NCBI GenBank assembly: GCA_965250215.1
Contig: CBDFNN010000003.1
Coordinates: forward strand, 62,001 to 126,000
DNA from: CBDFNN01 sp965250215
Lineage (GTDB): Bacteria > Bacteroidota > Rhodothermia > Rhodothermales > DATKEJ01
Length of the DNA stretch: 64,000 nucleotides
Reading direction: 5' to 3'
Numbering within the stretch: position 1 is the first letter of the stretch; the number at the start of each line of letters is the position of its first letter. Positions 7,550 through 15,464 of this stretch are shown here, one piece after another. The notes beneath the pieces are model-generated. The model ran no database searches. It worked only from the letters and a program-made list of their open reading frames with translations, and was not told where the DNA came from. The position numbers were made by a program, and so were the translations under genes.

Positions 7550-8352
7550 TATTTCTCCTCAGCTAGCTTTAGAAGTTTTTCGGATACAGCTGCATAGTCC
7601 TGGGATCCTGATCCTGTAGGATCATACTCAAAGATTGTTTGGCCAAGAGCCGGAGCCTCTCTAAACCTGACGCTTTTTCTGACAATTCCTGTGACCTTTT
7701 CCGGATATCGAGAATGTAGAACAGACAAAACTTCTCTCGTTATGAGCGTGTTTGTCTCACACATGGTTGGTACGTAAGCCAGGATTTCTGGCGAAATACC
7801 ACGAGCGTGTAATCGAGTAACGGTTGTTGCCAGATTGCCAAGTCCATCCACATCCAACATTCCCATAGAAACGGGCACGACTAATCCTCCCTTTCCATCC
7901 TTTTCAAGAATTTCTTTCGTTAAGGAAAAGGCATTCAGCGATAAGGGTCCAAGATTTGGAGGACAGTCTATTATTAGGACCTCTGCGATGGCCATAAATT
8001 CCTCGGCCCTATCCGCCAATCGGTATAGTCCATCTGATAGATCATTACCCGCCTCTCTCTCTGCATCGGACAAGCTTAGCATAGAAGGAATGATCTTGAG
8101 ATTGCTCCTCCCTACTCTATCGCCGCTACTCACAACGTGCTTAGAAATCGGTAAATCTGCCTCCTTATAAACTTCTGTCATTCCTGTCCGACCCTTGGTC
8201 GTCACACCGAAAGACCTAGCTACGTGCCCCTGAGGATCGTTGTCCAACACCAAAACGCTCTTCCCTATTAGGGACATCGCTGCAGCAACGCTTACCGCTG
8301 TCGTTGTTTTACCAACTCCTCCCTTTTGATTTACAAATGTGAATACAGTCAT
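7549..8352 (-). CDS. parA: ParA family partition ATPase
   Basis: A 267-residue P-loop ATPase with the deviant Walker A KGGVGKTT at residues 10-17 (including the signature Lys), Walker A' VLVLDNDPQG at 33-42 and Walker B VLIIDCPPNLGP from 125. It lacks the N-terminal helix-turn-helix of large P1-type ParA proteins, so it belongs to the short, type Ib-like plasmid or Soj class. It would position replicon copies by forming gradients on the nucleoid. A 6-bp inverted repeat, ATACCT/AGGTAT, at 8351-8369 overlaps its start and is a likely operator. Its distance from dnaA and its neighbour genes argue for a plasmid-type rather than a chromosomal parABS system. Confidence 0.93.
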   Translation of the reverse strand: MTVFTFVNQKGGVGKTTTAVSVAAAMSLIGKSVLVLDNDPQGHVARSFGVTTKGRTGMTEVYKEADLPISKHVVSSGDRVGRSNLKIIPSMLSLSDAEREAGNDLSDGLYRLADRAEEFMAIAEVLIIDCPPNLGPLSLNAFSLTKEILEKDGKGGLVVPVSMGMLDVDGLGNLATTVTRLHARGISPEILAYVPTMCETNTLITREVLSVLHSRYPEKVTGIVRKSVRFREAPALGQTIFEYDPTGSGSQDYAAVSEKLLKLAEEK

Positions 8353-8569
8353 ACCTGTAGTATAGGTATTATCAATACGGGTGGCAATAGTAGTGTGAGA
8401 ACGGGTGTCACTATTACCAATAATGGTAGTAGGTACTTATGTATTAGCACGACTACTCCGATTAGTTGTATTAATCCTATCACCAATACTGATATGACAT
8501 GTATTAGTGGTAGTAGCATTGTTACTCCTATATATGCTTGGTTATTAACTACTAATAACCTGTGGTGTA
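8351..8569. promoter_or_regulatory. Putative par centromere/operator region rich in TATTA-type repeats
   Basis: About 220 bp of AT-rich DNA between parA and the iterons. It holds degenerate heptads of the type TATTAGT, TATTACC and TATCACC (for example near 8413, 8440, 8470, 8477 and 8502). It also holds a perfect inverted repeat, GGTTATTA at 8540-8547 and TAATAACC at 8553-8560, with a 5-bp spacer. Small ribbon-helix-helix partition proteins bind arrays of short degenerate repeats upstream of parA, so this is the best centromere candidate. The 99-codon open frame here is a compositional artefact. Confidence 0.55.
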
Positions 8570-8585
8570 ATTATGTTTATCATTA

Positions 8586-8863
8586 CGTGTTAGGAAATAA
8601 TAACAAAATTTGGTTGACGTGTTGAAGAATAATAGTCACTTCGGTCTCCAATTGTTACAACGCGTGTTATCGAATAAATTACGCACGTGTTAGGAAATAA
8701 GAAGAAGAGGATGTCCGCAAGATATATCAAGAGTTGATTGACGTGTTATCGAATAACAACGTGTTAAAGAATCATGGTTTTAGTGTCTACGAATAAGTAT
8801 TATCGTGCTAGAGAATAAAAACCATCGTGTCGAAGAATACACTTCCATCGTGTTATTGAATAA
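8586..8863 (+). repeat. Array of ten 15-bp iterons (replication origin)
   Basis: Ten direct copies fit CGTGTTNNNGAATAA with few mismatches. They start at 8586, 8618, 8663, 8686, 8742, 8760, 8782, 8804, 8826 and 8849. The last five are spaced 22-23 bp, two helical turns, as in iteron plasmid origins where Rep monomers bind one DNA face. The array lies just upstream of the replication initiator gene and is followed by an AT-rich stretch (8870-8910) that could be the unwinding element. The variable three-base centre (AGG, ATC, GAA and others) is a peculiarity. Confidence 0.92.
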
Positions 8864-8951
8864 GCCGGTCTAGAAAACTCCTTCGATTGGGACTTTGTTT
8901 TATATAGACTTATGATGGAGTATAAATATTGTGTGTATGGTACTAAACATC

Positions 8952-8982
8952 CTTATAACCAATTATTACATTCTTATAACCA
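8952..8982 (+). promoter_or_regulatory. Direct repeats CTTATAACCA upstream of the rep start
   Basis: Two identical 10-mers CTTATAACCA at 8952-8961 and 8973-8982 are spaced 21 bp. They lie inside the longest possible rep frame but upstream of the preferred ATG at 9002. Their spacing suggests a binding site for Rep autorepression or for another regulator. Confidence 0.5.
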
Positions 8983-9001
8983 TGTAATTAGATTTTATTT
9001 G

Positions 9002-10114
9002 ATGAAAGCATTTTCAGAGGAGTTCGGCCAAGACGAAAGAAGCTTAGTCAAGTTACCGTTCACGGTGCTTGGGCGCTCTGACAAAAGGAAGATAACAAAA
9101 GAAATACGCTCGGAATGGGAGGGGCGCGATGAAAACAATCAACGGAAAAAATTCTGGAAGTCCGTTACAGCGTCTGGAAAACATGGATTGCCAGAATATC
9201 CGGCCGAAGAATTGTATATCGCTCTTTTGTACTTCTCTACTCATGCTGGGTTTTCAGAAAGAACGATCAAAGTAGTTCCGTACGAAGTACTCAAGTTGAT
9301 GCGGTGGGGAACTGACGGGCGCGCCTATCGGAGGCTGCGGCGAAGTCTAAGTCAATTGGCGGGCGTTCTCATTGAAACGAATGCTCTTTTCGACACCGGG
9401 ACCCAGAGTTTTATAGAAGCTGGATTCCATATCGTCGACAACTATGAGTTCAAAAAGAAAACTAAGGGCTCTGGCGGTAGGAAGGATGTTCTTGAGGTAA
9501 CCTGGAATAAAAGACTGTTTGAGCATTTCCAGCTTGGAAGATTCAAGCACTTGAATGTCAGCTTTTTCTACTCGCTTTCTAGCCCACTCTCGAAAAGACT
9601 TTACAGATGGCTGGATGAGAGCATCTATCCAAGCGGAAGAATTGAAATAGATGTTAGACACCTCGCTCATACTCGACTTGAAATGAGTAGATCTGTCTGG
9701 TACGTATCGAGCATCATGCAACGACTTAGACCAGCTTTGAATGAACTGCAGGACACCGGTGTTTGTAATTGGAGTCTTGTAGCCAGTAAGACCACGGACA
9801 GTAAGAGAAAACTGGTCTTTACCAAACCAGATAGCACGAGCAGAAAACCTGTGCAACGAATTGCGAAAAGGAAAGGAGGACGTGCGCCCATAATTGTTAC
9901 TATTCCAAAGTCGGAGTCTAACTTTAACCTTGACGAGGAAATGAAAAAGTTGTCTTTCGAGGAAGCCAGAGACATTGAAAAGGAAGCCGTTTCGATGTTG
10001 GACGAATTTAACAAGGCGAGATATCGGGAGGAGGGGAGAGGAGCGATGTCAACCTGGATCATGGTTCGAAATAATATGGCCGCCATTGTTGATCGAAAAC
10101 GAAAGGATAAATAG
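9002..10114 (+). CDS. Plasmid replication initiator protein A (RPA family)
   Basis: A replication initiator of about 370 residues. The central part matches the replication initiator protein A pattern: LPEYPAEELYIALLYFS, then AYRRLRRSLSQLAG, WNKRLFEHFQLG, LSSPLSKRLYRWLDE and LRPALNELQDTGV. These form tandem winged helices that bind iterons. The C-terminal 90 residues are basic and less ordered. A longer frame starts at ATG 8912, but those 30 residues are AT-rich, overlap two direct repeats and do not resemble the family. ATG 9002 places RSLVKLPFTVL near the N-terminus as expected. It follows the iteron array and is divergent from parAB, a classic plasmid origin layout. Confidence 0.88.
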   Translation: MKAFSEEFGQDERSLVKLPFTVLGRSDKRKITKEIRSEWEGRDENNQRKKFWKSVTASGKHGLPEYPAEELYIALLYFSTHAGFSERTIKVVPYEVLKLMRWGTDGRAYRRLRRSLSQLAGVLIETNALFDTGTQSFIEAGFHIVDNYEFKKKTKGSGGRKDVLEVTWNKRLFEHFQLGRFKHLNVSFFYSLSSPLSKRLYRWLDESIYPSGRIEIDVRHLAHTRLEMSRSVWYVSSIMQRLRPALNELQDTGVCNWSLVASKTTDSKRKLVFTKPDSTSRKPVQRIAKRKGGRAPIIVTIPKSESNFNLDEEMKKLSFEEARDIEKEAVSMLDEFNKARYREEGRGAMSTWIMVRNNMAAIVDRKRKDK

Positions 10115-10271
10115 CGCCATTCTCACTCTACGTAAATTGGTGTATAGGCTAGGAAGCTATTAGTAGTTCAAATACTGTTTGCTCTTTTGGTATTTTGTCC
10201 TTTTGTTAATAGAACCAGTAAGTGCCAAGCCAGACGGCACATCGGGAAGTATCGCAATCTACATATGTATT

Positions 10272-10295
10272 GAGGCCCGGGTCGAACCCGAGCTC
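10272..10295. other. Small GC-rich hairpin between rep and the XRE gene
   Basis: GAGgcCCGGGTcgaACCCGaGCTC can fold into a short hairpin with an 8-9 bp imperfect stem. It lacks a T-tract and is not a complete tRNA. It sits in the 213-bp gap after rep, about 30 bp before the XRE gene, and could be a weak transcript end or an operator. Apart from it the gap shows nothing notable. Confidence 0.35.
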
Positions 10296-10327
10296 TGTAA
10301 AACCATCCTTACACAATACGTACATGT

Positions 10328-10564
10328 ATGTCCGAGTATCTGAATCTGAAGGATCTCTGTAGAAAGTCACTTGAGGCTAGGCGAGACCTATCCCTAACCC
10401 AAAAAGATCTTGCAGATTTATTGGGGGTTAGACAGTCTTCAATCAGCCAGGCAGAGAATGATAGATCAGGCAGCATGATCAGGCTTCAAATGCGAATCAT
10501 CCACAAGGCAGGATGGAAAATCGTAGGGCCGCTTTGGGAATTCTCTGAAGAGGACAGGACATAA
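10328..10564 (+). CDS. Small XRE-family helix-turn-helix regulator
   Basis: A 78-residue protein that is essentially one HTH_3 domain. LEARRDLSLTQKDLADLLG at about 16-34 forms the first helices and RQSSISQAEND at 35-45 the recognition helix. It resembles antitoxin or copy-control repressors. No toxin partner lies next to it: the next gene encodes a secreted barrel. Its position after rep suggests a role in regulating the replication or partition module, but this is inference. Confidence 0.85.
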   Translation: MSEYLNLKDLCRKSLEARRDLSLTQKDLADLLGVRQSSISQAENDRSGSMIRLQMRIIHKAGWKIVGPLWEFSEEDRT

Positions 10565-10651
10565 AGGCTTCGTGTCGGGGCGGATTATTTATATATTCAA
10601 ACTTGGTTACACACTAAACTAAAAAGGAGTTCTTATCATCCTTTGTTTTAG

Positions 10652-11485
10652 ATGGCCCGCTTTCTCGTCTCGCGAACACCAATTTTGTTTAGGTTTACAC
10701 TTCTTCTAACACTCTTCCTTCTACATTCTGGAGAGCACGCCTTTTGTCAAAACTACAGAAGTTCGAGACTAGGATTGAGCTTTGGTGTTGGTTCAAGCGA
10801 TTTCAATTACAAGGCGCCATCAAGCGATTTCGAATATCAGTTTTCGGCTGAGCTAGCAACGCTTTCGCTTTCAAACGACTACCTAGATTTCGACCTGTCC
10901 TACGGGAATCAAAAAGGAAGTGCAGAGGATGATCTCCTAGAAATGAACATGCTAGAGGCCGCTCTTGTAGGGGGGCCCAACCTCTCTCTTATCAGTGCGG
11001 GTTCGTCTTCGTTTTTCAAAAGCTATATACCTCTTCGCCTAGGATTCGAGTATAGATTCAATTCTGTGCTTGGTGGAATTCCAAATTTGGAAGCACCAAA
11101 CTTGTACTTGCTCGAAAGCACACTTGGCTTGGGTCTCGGTCTTCTGTGGAGGCCGCCGATCTTGTCTTCTCGATTACACTTTCGAATGCTTGCCCTTACA
11201 TCAGTAGGTATACAAAACGAGTTAGGAGATCAGTACGAGGGAGATAAGCGCTGGATGAGAAATTCCAAAATTACAACGAGCATAACCTTTGCAGAGGTGA
11301 TAGGAAATTTTGGATTGACCTTTGCCTACATGAGAAGATCAAGGCGGTGGTCAGCAACAGATTTCACCGAATTCACTGACAAGATTAAAAGTCTGTTACA
11401 CCCAAGCGAAGTCCCGGTAAGGAGAACACAAGCCCAATTTCGTTTGGGTCTCATATGGCAAGTCGTACACAGAACAAATAAATAG
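10652..11485 (+). CDS. Putative outer-membrane beta-barrel protein
   Basis: A 277-residue protein with a long hydrophobic signal peptide (residues 1-33, ending HAFCQ). Alternating-pattern strands with many Gly, Ser and aromatic residues follow, such as LGLSFGVGSSDFNY and ESTLGLGLGLLW. The C-terminus (AQFRLGLIWQVVH) looks like a closing beta strand. No enzymatic motif is visible. It ends 2 bp before the following T9SS-secreted protein gene, so the two are probably cotranscribed, and the barrel might help display or process that protein. Function is otherwise unknown. Confidence 0.6.
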   Translation: MARFLVSRTPILFRFTLLLTLFLLHSGEHAFCQNYRSSRLGLSFGVGSSDFNYKAPSSDFEYQFSAELATLSLSNDYLDFDLSYGNQKGSAEDDLLEMNMLEAALVGGPNLSLISAGSSSFFKSYIPLRLGFEYRFNSVLGGIPNLEAPNLYLLESTLGLGLGLLWRPPILSSRLHFRMLALTSVGIQNELGDQYEGDKRWMRNSKITTSITFAEVIGNFGLTFAYMRRSRRWSATDFTEFTDKIKSLLHPSEVPVRRTQAQFRLGLIWQVVHRTNK

Positions 11486-11487
11486 GC

Positions 11488-14289
11488 ATGGACACTCAAC
11501 AGCGATTAGTTTACAGCCGACCCCGATTTACTCTCAATATGTTTTCAGATATACAAAAAGTGATTAGACTCTATAGCCTCTTTATTTTCGCCCTCCTTTT
11601 CGTGAGCGGCCCTCTTTATTCTCAAGTAAATGTTGACAATTTTGGAGCAGTTGGAGATGGTACAACAGACGACTCGAGTGCAATCTCCGCAGCAATTGCC
11701 ACATCAGGAGAGGGGGCGCGGATTGTGTTCTCCCCAAATAAAACCTACCTGGTTTGTAAAGTTATTAAGCCACAAAAGGATCAGACTATTGACCTTATGG
11801 GCGCAACGATGAAAAAGTGTGATGAGCTTGTAACTCAGGTCGTGTCCTACGATGGAGCAGGGCTGTGGGAAGTAGATGATGCTTCTGAGTTTGAAATTGG
11901 AATGTGGCTGTCTATATCATCGAATGGCGGCTACGACGTTACAACGGGCCCTATGGAGATTACAGACATCACCGCAAACGAAATCACCTCATCTCCGTCA
12001 TTTCAAGAACCGGCTCCTGGCTCAACCATGACTAGCGATAGTCCTCTGTTTGTTGTCGAACAAAGCGGAGTCACTATTCAGAATTTCAATTTCGACGGCA
12101 ACTACCCAAACAACGATAGCATCCTAAAGTGGGATACATCCGTAATGCTATTGATAGCGGGAGAAAACACAGTAATAAAGGATGGCAGCGCCAGTAGTAT
12201 TCCAGGAGACTTTCTCCGATTTGGTATCGGCTCCGATGGAAGTTTGCTGCAGAATGTTACAGTAACAGACGGGTCTGGAGTTTTTGCTCATCTTACAGGA
12301 GTTGGGTTCGAGGGGACAGAAGGCATTACGATTCACGGCAACGACATTTCAAATCTCGGTCAGGAGGCGGCCCGTCAAGAGCATGCCACCGGGGCCGTTG
12401 AATGGAGCTCCGATGTGGGGAATGTCTATGTCACGGACAATGAGTTTAGAGATCTTCCAATTGCAGCCATCGGAATGGATGATGATCCAAGGGCGTCGGA
12501 GGTGATCATCCGAAACAACACGGCAAGAAACTCAGAGGGCTTCATTAGCATGTTGAAACGCATTAAGGACTTCGATGATAGCGATGTACAAATGCTTGAA
12601 ATTAGCAATAACATGCTGTTTGACACAGGATTGAATTTTATTCATGTCTCTGACTTTCCAGCTCAAGTAGAGGAGCCTATCAGAGACATTCGGATTCTAA
12701 ACAACAGGGGCGTTAATACGCAATGGGATATCCAAGGAGTTGACAATTTTGAATTCAGAGGGAATGAAATGCTGGTCGATGATCTAGAGAGCGTAGGGGG
12801 GCCTTTCGACTTTTTCTTTTCTCAAGCGACACTCCGGCTTAGATCTATGGGCAACGCAGTGATTGATGGCAACACCTTTGAAGGAAATTGGAGACAAATA
12901 TCGATCGAGAACAGAGGGGAGCAAGATGGCCTCGGATACACAGACATGTATGACATTAGAAATAATACCTTCAGAGAATTTTTCTATTCAGCGATTCAGG
13001 GGCGGGCGGACCAAAATAACGTAGGCGGCTTCAATGAAATAGTGAACTGGACAACAAGCAACAACAACATTACAAGCACGGTGTTGGGGCAGGGGACAGG
13101 AATCTCTCCATCGGGGGTCGCAACGATCTTTCCCGCTGGCGGCCAGCACACTAGCAATTGCGTCTTTGTAGGATCAGATGCAACAGATACATACGCGACC
13201 TGGGTCTATGGACTCAACGTCGCAGGGATAACAGGGGCGGGAGGCAGTTTTTCCGACAACATATTCGTAAACCAAAACGGCCGAACAGGGCTCTGGGGAG
13301 GAGGAGATCAAGCGCTATCGCTAGAGGTATTGAATTCTACCGTGTCAGATTTCATAACCTTGGACTTCGTCAATTCAAATGGTGGAATCGAGTCTGGTAC
13401 AATCGTAGACAGCAGCATTAATTGTGCCTTACCTGCAGTGGTCGGTCTGGAATCCCCAGAGGACGGCGCAACGGGGCAAAGCATAAATCCTGAACTTGTG
13501 TGGCAGCAAGATCCTTCCGTTGGGTCCTATCAAGTCCAAGTGTCGACACAAAGCGACTTTAGTAATTTAGTTGTTGACATTACGCTGGCCGGTAGAAATT
13601 CCATTCAGCTTGGCGCTCTGGAAAGTTCGACCCAATATTTCTGGAGAGTCAGGGCGATGAACACCGTTGGTTCTTCTGAGTGGTCAAACTCGAGATTGTT
13701 TACGACGGGGAGCGGCGTCCTTCTGCCCGGAATTGTAAACCTAAGCTCACCAGCGGACAATGCCGTTGATCAAGACGTGACCGTTCCTTTGGTATGGACA
13801 AGGTCTGACCACAGCACAAGCTACAGGTTACAGGTGTCGGATCAAGAAAGCTTTGCGAGCCTCGTTTTGGACATCACCGTTAACGCTGGGACAAGCTTCA
13901 ATATTAGCGGCCTCACCGTAAGCCAAGGTTATTGGTGGCGGGTAAAAGGCGTCAGCGACCAGGGCGAATCACCCTCTTGGTCAGCGGTATGGAAGTTCAC
14001 AACAAAGGCGACCAACACAGCTATCGGAGACGAAATTCCTGGCCTGGCCGAAGTTGCCATATATCCAAATCCGGCATCGAGAAACCTCACGATTAATCTA
14101 GGAGATGCTCTTGTAGAGGAGATCACGATATTTGACAGTCTTGGCAGATCGGTCCGTTCAAGAGCGAAAGGGGAGGGAATTAGAGGTCAACTAAACTTCG
14201 CTATTGGCGATCTACCACCCGGAGCATTTTATATTGAGATCAAGGCGGAGGGCGGATCTAGAATCATTCCCTTGGCCATATTGCGCTAG
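11488..14289 (+). CDS. Secreted pectate-lyase-like beta-helix protein with Fn3-like repeats and T9SS sorting domain
   Basis: A 933-residue multidomain protein. A signal peptide (LYSLFIFALLFVSGPLYSQ) would be best presented from ATG 11539, although ATG 11488 is also possible. Mature residues begin with VDNFGAVGDGTTDDSSAI, the N-terminal hallmark of pectate lyase 3/GH28-like right-handed beta-helices, and about 550 residues of beta-helix follow. Two fibronectin-III-like repeats at about 655-745 and 750-845 both contain a WRV motif. The last 80 residues (VAIYPNPASRNLTI, ITIFDSLGRSV) are a type A T9SS C-terminal domain. It is likely a surface-exposed polysaccharide-active or binding protein; no catalytic residues were identified. 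Confidence 0.85.
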   Translation: MDTQQRLVYSRPRFTLNMFSDIQKVIRLYSLFIFALLFVSGPLYSQVNVDNFGAVGDGTTDDSSAISAAIATSGEGARIVFSPNKTYLVCKVIKPQKDQTIDLMGATMKKCDELVTQVVSYDGAGLWEVDDASEFEIGMWLSISSNGGYDVTTGPMEITDITANEITSSPSFQEPAPGSTMTSDSPLFVVEQSGVTIQNFNFDGNYPNNDSILKWDTSVMLLIAGENTVIKDGSASSIPGDFLRFGIGSDGSLLQNVTVTDGSGVFAHLTGVGFEGTEGITIHGNDISNLGQEAARQEHATGAVEWSSDVGNVYVTDNEFRDLPIAAIGMDDDPRASEVIIRNNTARNSEGFISMLKRIKDFDDSDVQMLEISNNMLFDTGLNFIHVSDFPAQVEEPIRDIRILNNRGVNTQWDIQGVDNFEFRGNEMLVDDLESVGGPFDFFFSQATLRLRSMGNAVIDGNTFEGNWRQISIENRGEQDGLGYTDMYDIRNNTFREFFYSAIQGRADQNNVGGFNEIVNWTTSNNNITSTVLGQGTGISPSGVATIFPAGGQHTSNCVFVGSDATDTYATWVYGLNVAGITGAGGSFSDNIFVNQNGRTGLWGGGDQALSLEVLNSTVSDFITLDFVNSNGGIESGTIVDSSINCALPAVVGLESPEDGATGQSINPELVWQQDPSVGSYQVQVSTQSDFSNLVVDITLAGRNSIQLGALESSTQYFWRVRAMNTVGSSEWSNSRLFTTGSGVLLPGIVNLSSPADNAVDQDVTVPLVWTRSDHSTSYRLQVSDQESFASLVLDITVNAGTSFNISGLTVSQGYWWRVKGVSDQGESPSWSAVWKFTTKATNTAIGDEIPGLAEVAIYPNPASRNLTINLGDALVEEITIFDSLGRSVRSRAKGEGIRGQLNFAIGDLPPGAFYIEIKAEGGSRIIPLAILR

Positions 14290-14302
14290 TGGGGGAGAGG
14301 TC

Positions 14303-14851
14303 ATGGGAAAAATGATTACGACCTTCGAAGAAGCCTGTGAGTTTGTGCAAGAGCACAAGGTCTGCACTATTTTTGGCAGCAAGAATTCCCCATACCCCTC
14401 CCTGTGGGACAACGTTGGGCTCTCCGCAGAGAAGCCGGCCGAAGGCGGATGGAACCCAAAAGTCGTAGCGATTTGGGACTGGAAGAACAGGATCCCGAAC
14501 ACTTTTCCTGAAGACTTTTTCTATGGCAAGGTGCCAGGAGGTGATGCTGTTTTGATGGAAATGGACTATTTGCGAGAGGTTCATTATCCAGAGAATTACC
14601 AAGCCGTGTCGGAGTTAGATAAATTGCCCCGAGAAGTTTTTGAGCTCATTAGGATGGAGCCGTGGTTCACGGGTCCGTTGCGTAAGGAGTCGATCGCGGA
14701 ATTCGGCTGCACGAAGAGCCGCTTCGATACGGCTCTGAAGAAATTGCAGATCAGTCTCAATATCGCGCGCTCGGTCGATCCTAATTTGAAGAACGATCAG
14801 TGGATCCTCTTCACCGACCAATATCCTGACATCGCCAGAGTCTCTGAGTAG
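14303..14851 (+). CDS. AlkZ-related protein
   Basis: A 182-residue soluble protein. The N-terminal half has ITTFEEACEFV, PSLWDNVGL and VVAIWDWKN, followed by GGDAVLMEMDYLREVHYP. The C-terminal part (RKESIAEFGCTKSRFDTALKKLQ) looks like a winged-helix module. The pattern matches short bacterial proteins annotated as AlkZ-related, relatives of the winged-helix DNA glycosylase AlkZ/AlkX; activity is unproven. The start is fixed by an unusually strong GGGGGAGAGG sequence 3-12 bases upstream of ATG 14303. A longer frame from 14204 would overlap the T9SS gene. It follows that gene by 13 bp. Confidence 0.65.
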   Translation: MGKMITTFEEACEFVQEHKVCTIFGSKNSPYPSLWDNVGLSAEKPAEGGWNPKVVAIWDWKNRIPNTFPEDFFYGKVPGGDAVLMEMDYLREVHYPENYQAVSELDKLPREVFELIRMEPWFTGPLRKESIAEFGCTKSRFDTALKKLQISLNIARSVDPNLKNDQWILFTDQYPDIARVSE

Positions 14852-14855
14852 AATC

Positions 14856-15287
14856 TTAGTCCAATGACTTCATTCTAGAGAAAGGAAAACCATTGCACCC
14901 CTCTATCGGAATACTGCGATCAACGACCATCACTTTCTCGGCTTCTTCGGCACTCGCGGAGTTGTAGCTGCTGATGCAAAAAGCCCACGCGAAAGGAGGC
15001 ATATCGAGCTCCATCCAATCTATTCGGGTCCAGAGATCGACAAAGTCTTCACTGCTTGAATCGTTTTTTGCGATGAGATATTGCTCGTCGTTATTCCACT
15101 TGACGATAATGTGACGAGAATATCCTTTCTGATTCCATTCAGCTGAGCTGATCTGGTAAGAAACATCGTAGTCATCTATAAAAGAACCTATCAACAAGCT
15201 AGGCGCAGAGTGGCCTTCTTGGTTCTCCTGATTCTTAGCACAGGAAGACGAAATTACAACAAGAAAAAGCAGGGCGTATAGTGACAA
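14856..15287 (-). CDS. Hypothetical lipoprotein
   Basis: A 143-residue protein with a lipoprotein signal (LLFLVVISSSC, modified Cys near residue 16) and a small, acidic, probably beta-rich domain containing several Trp residues (IDWMELDMPPFAWAFC). I recognise no family. It is convergent with the AlkZ-related gene, only 4 bp apart. It is probably anchored in the periplasmic or outer-membrane leaflet. Confidence 0.65.
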   Translation of the reverse strand: MSLYALLFLVVISSSCAKNQENQEGHSAPSLLIGSFIDDYDVSYQISSAEWNQKGYSRHIIVKWNNDEQYLIAKNDSSSEDFVDLWTRIDWMELDMPPFAWAFCISSYNSASAEEAEKVMVVDRSIPIEGCNGFPFSRMKSLD

Positions 15288-15464
15288 AAGATAGTATCTG
15301 GCTAAGATATTGTGACTACATAGTACAAAACTTCCGTTCTTTTTGACTTTTCAACTTTGCCGCCCTTTTTTCTGAATCCTAGATTCGTGTTTGTCTTGGG
15401 TTAGTCGCTTTGTGATGGGGTTTGAAAAGAGAGAGTAGGATCTCCACCCTAGGAATTTTCCCAG

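Noticed and set aside
8326..8625. A 99-codon open frame on the + strand upstream of the iterons
   Set aside because: Composition is dominated by Ile, Thr and Asn from the repeat-rich AT-biased DNA, and it overlaps the candidate centromere and the first iteron.
10272..10295. A T-arm-like sequence (GGGTTCGACCC on the minus strand) suggesting a tRNA gene
   Set aside because: No acceptor, D or anticodon stems could be formed around it; it is only a short hairpin.
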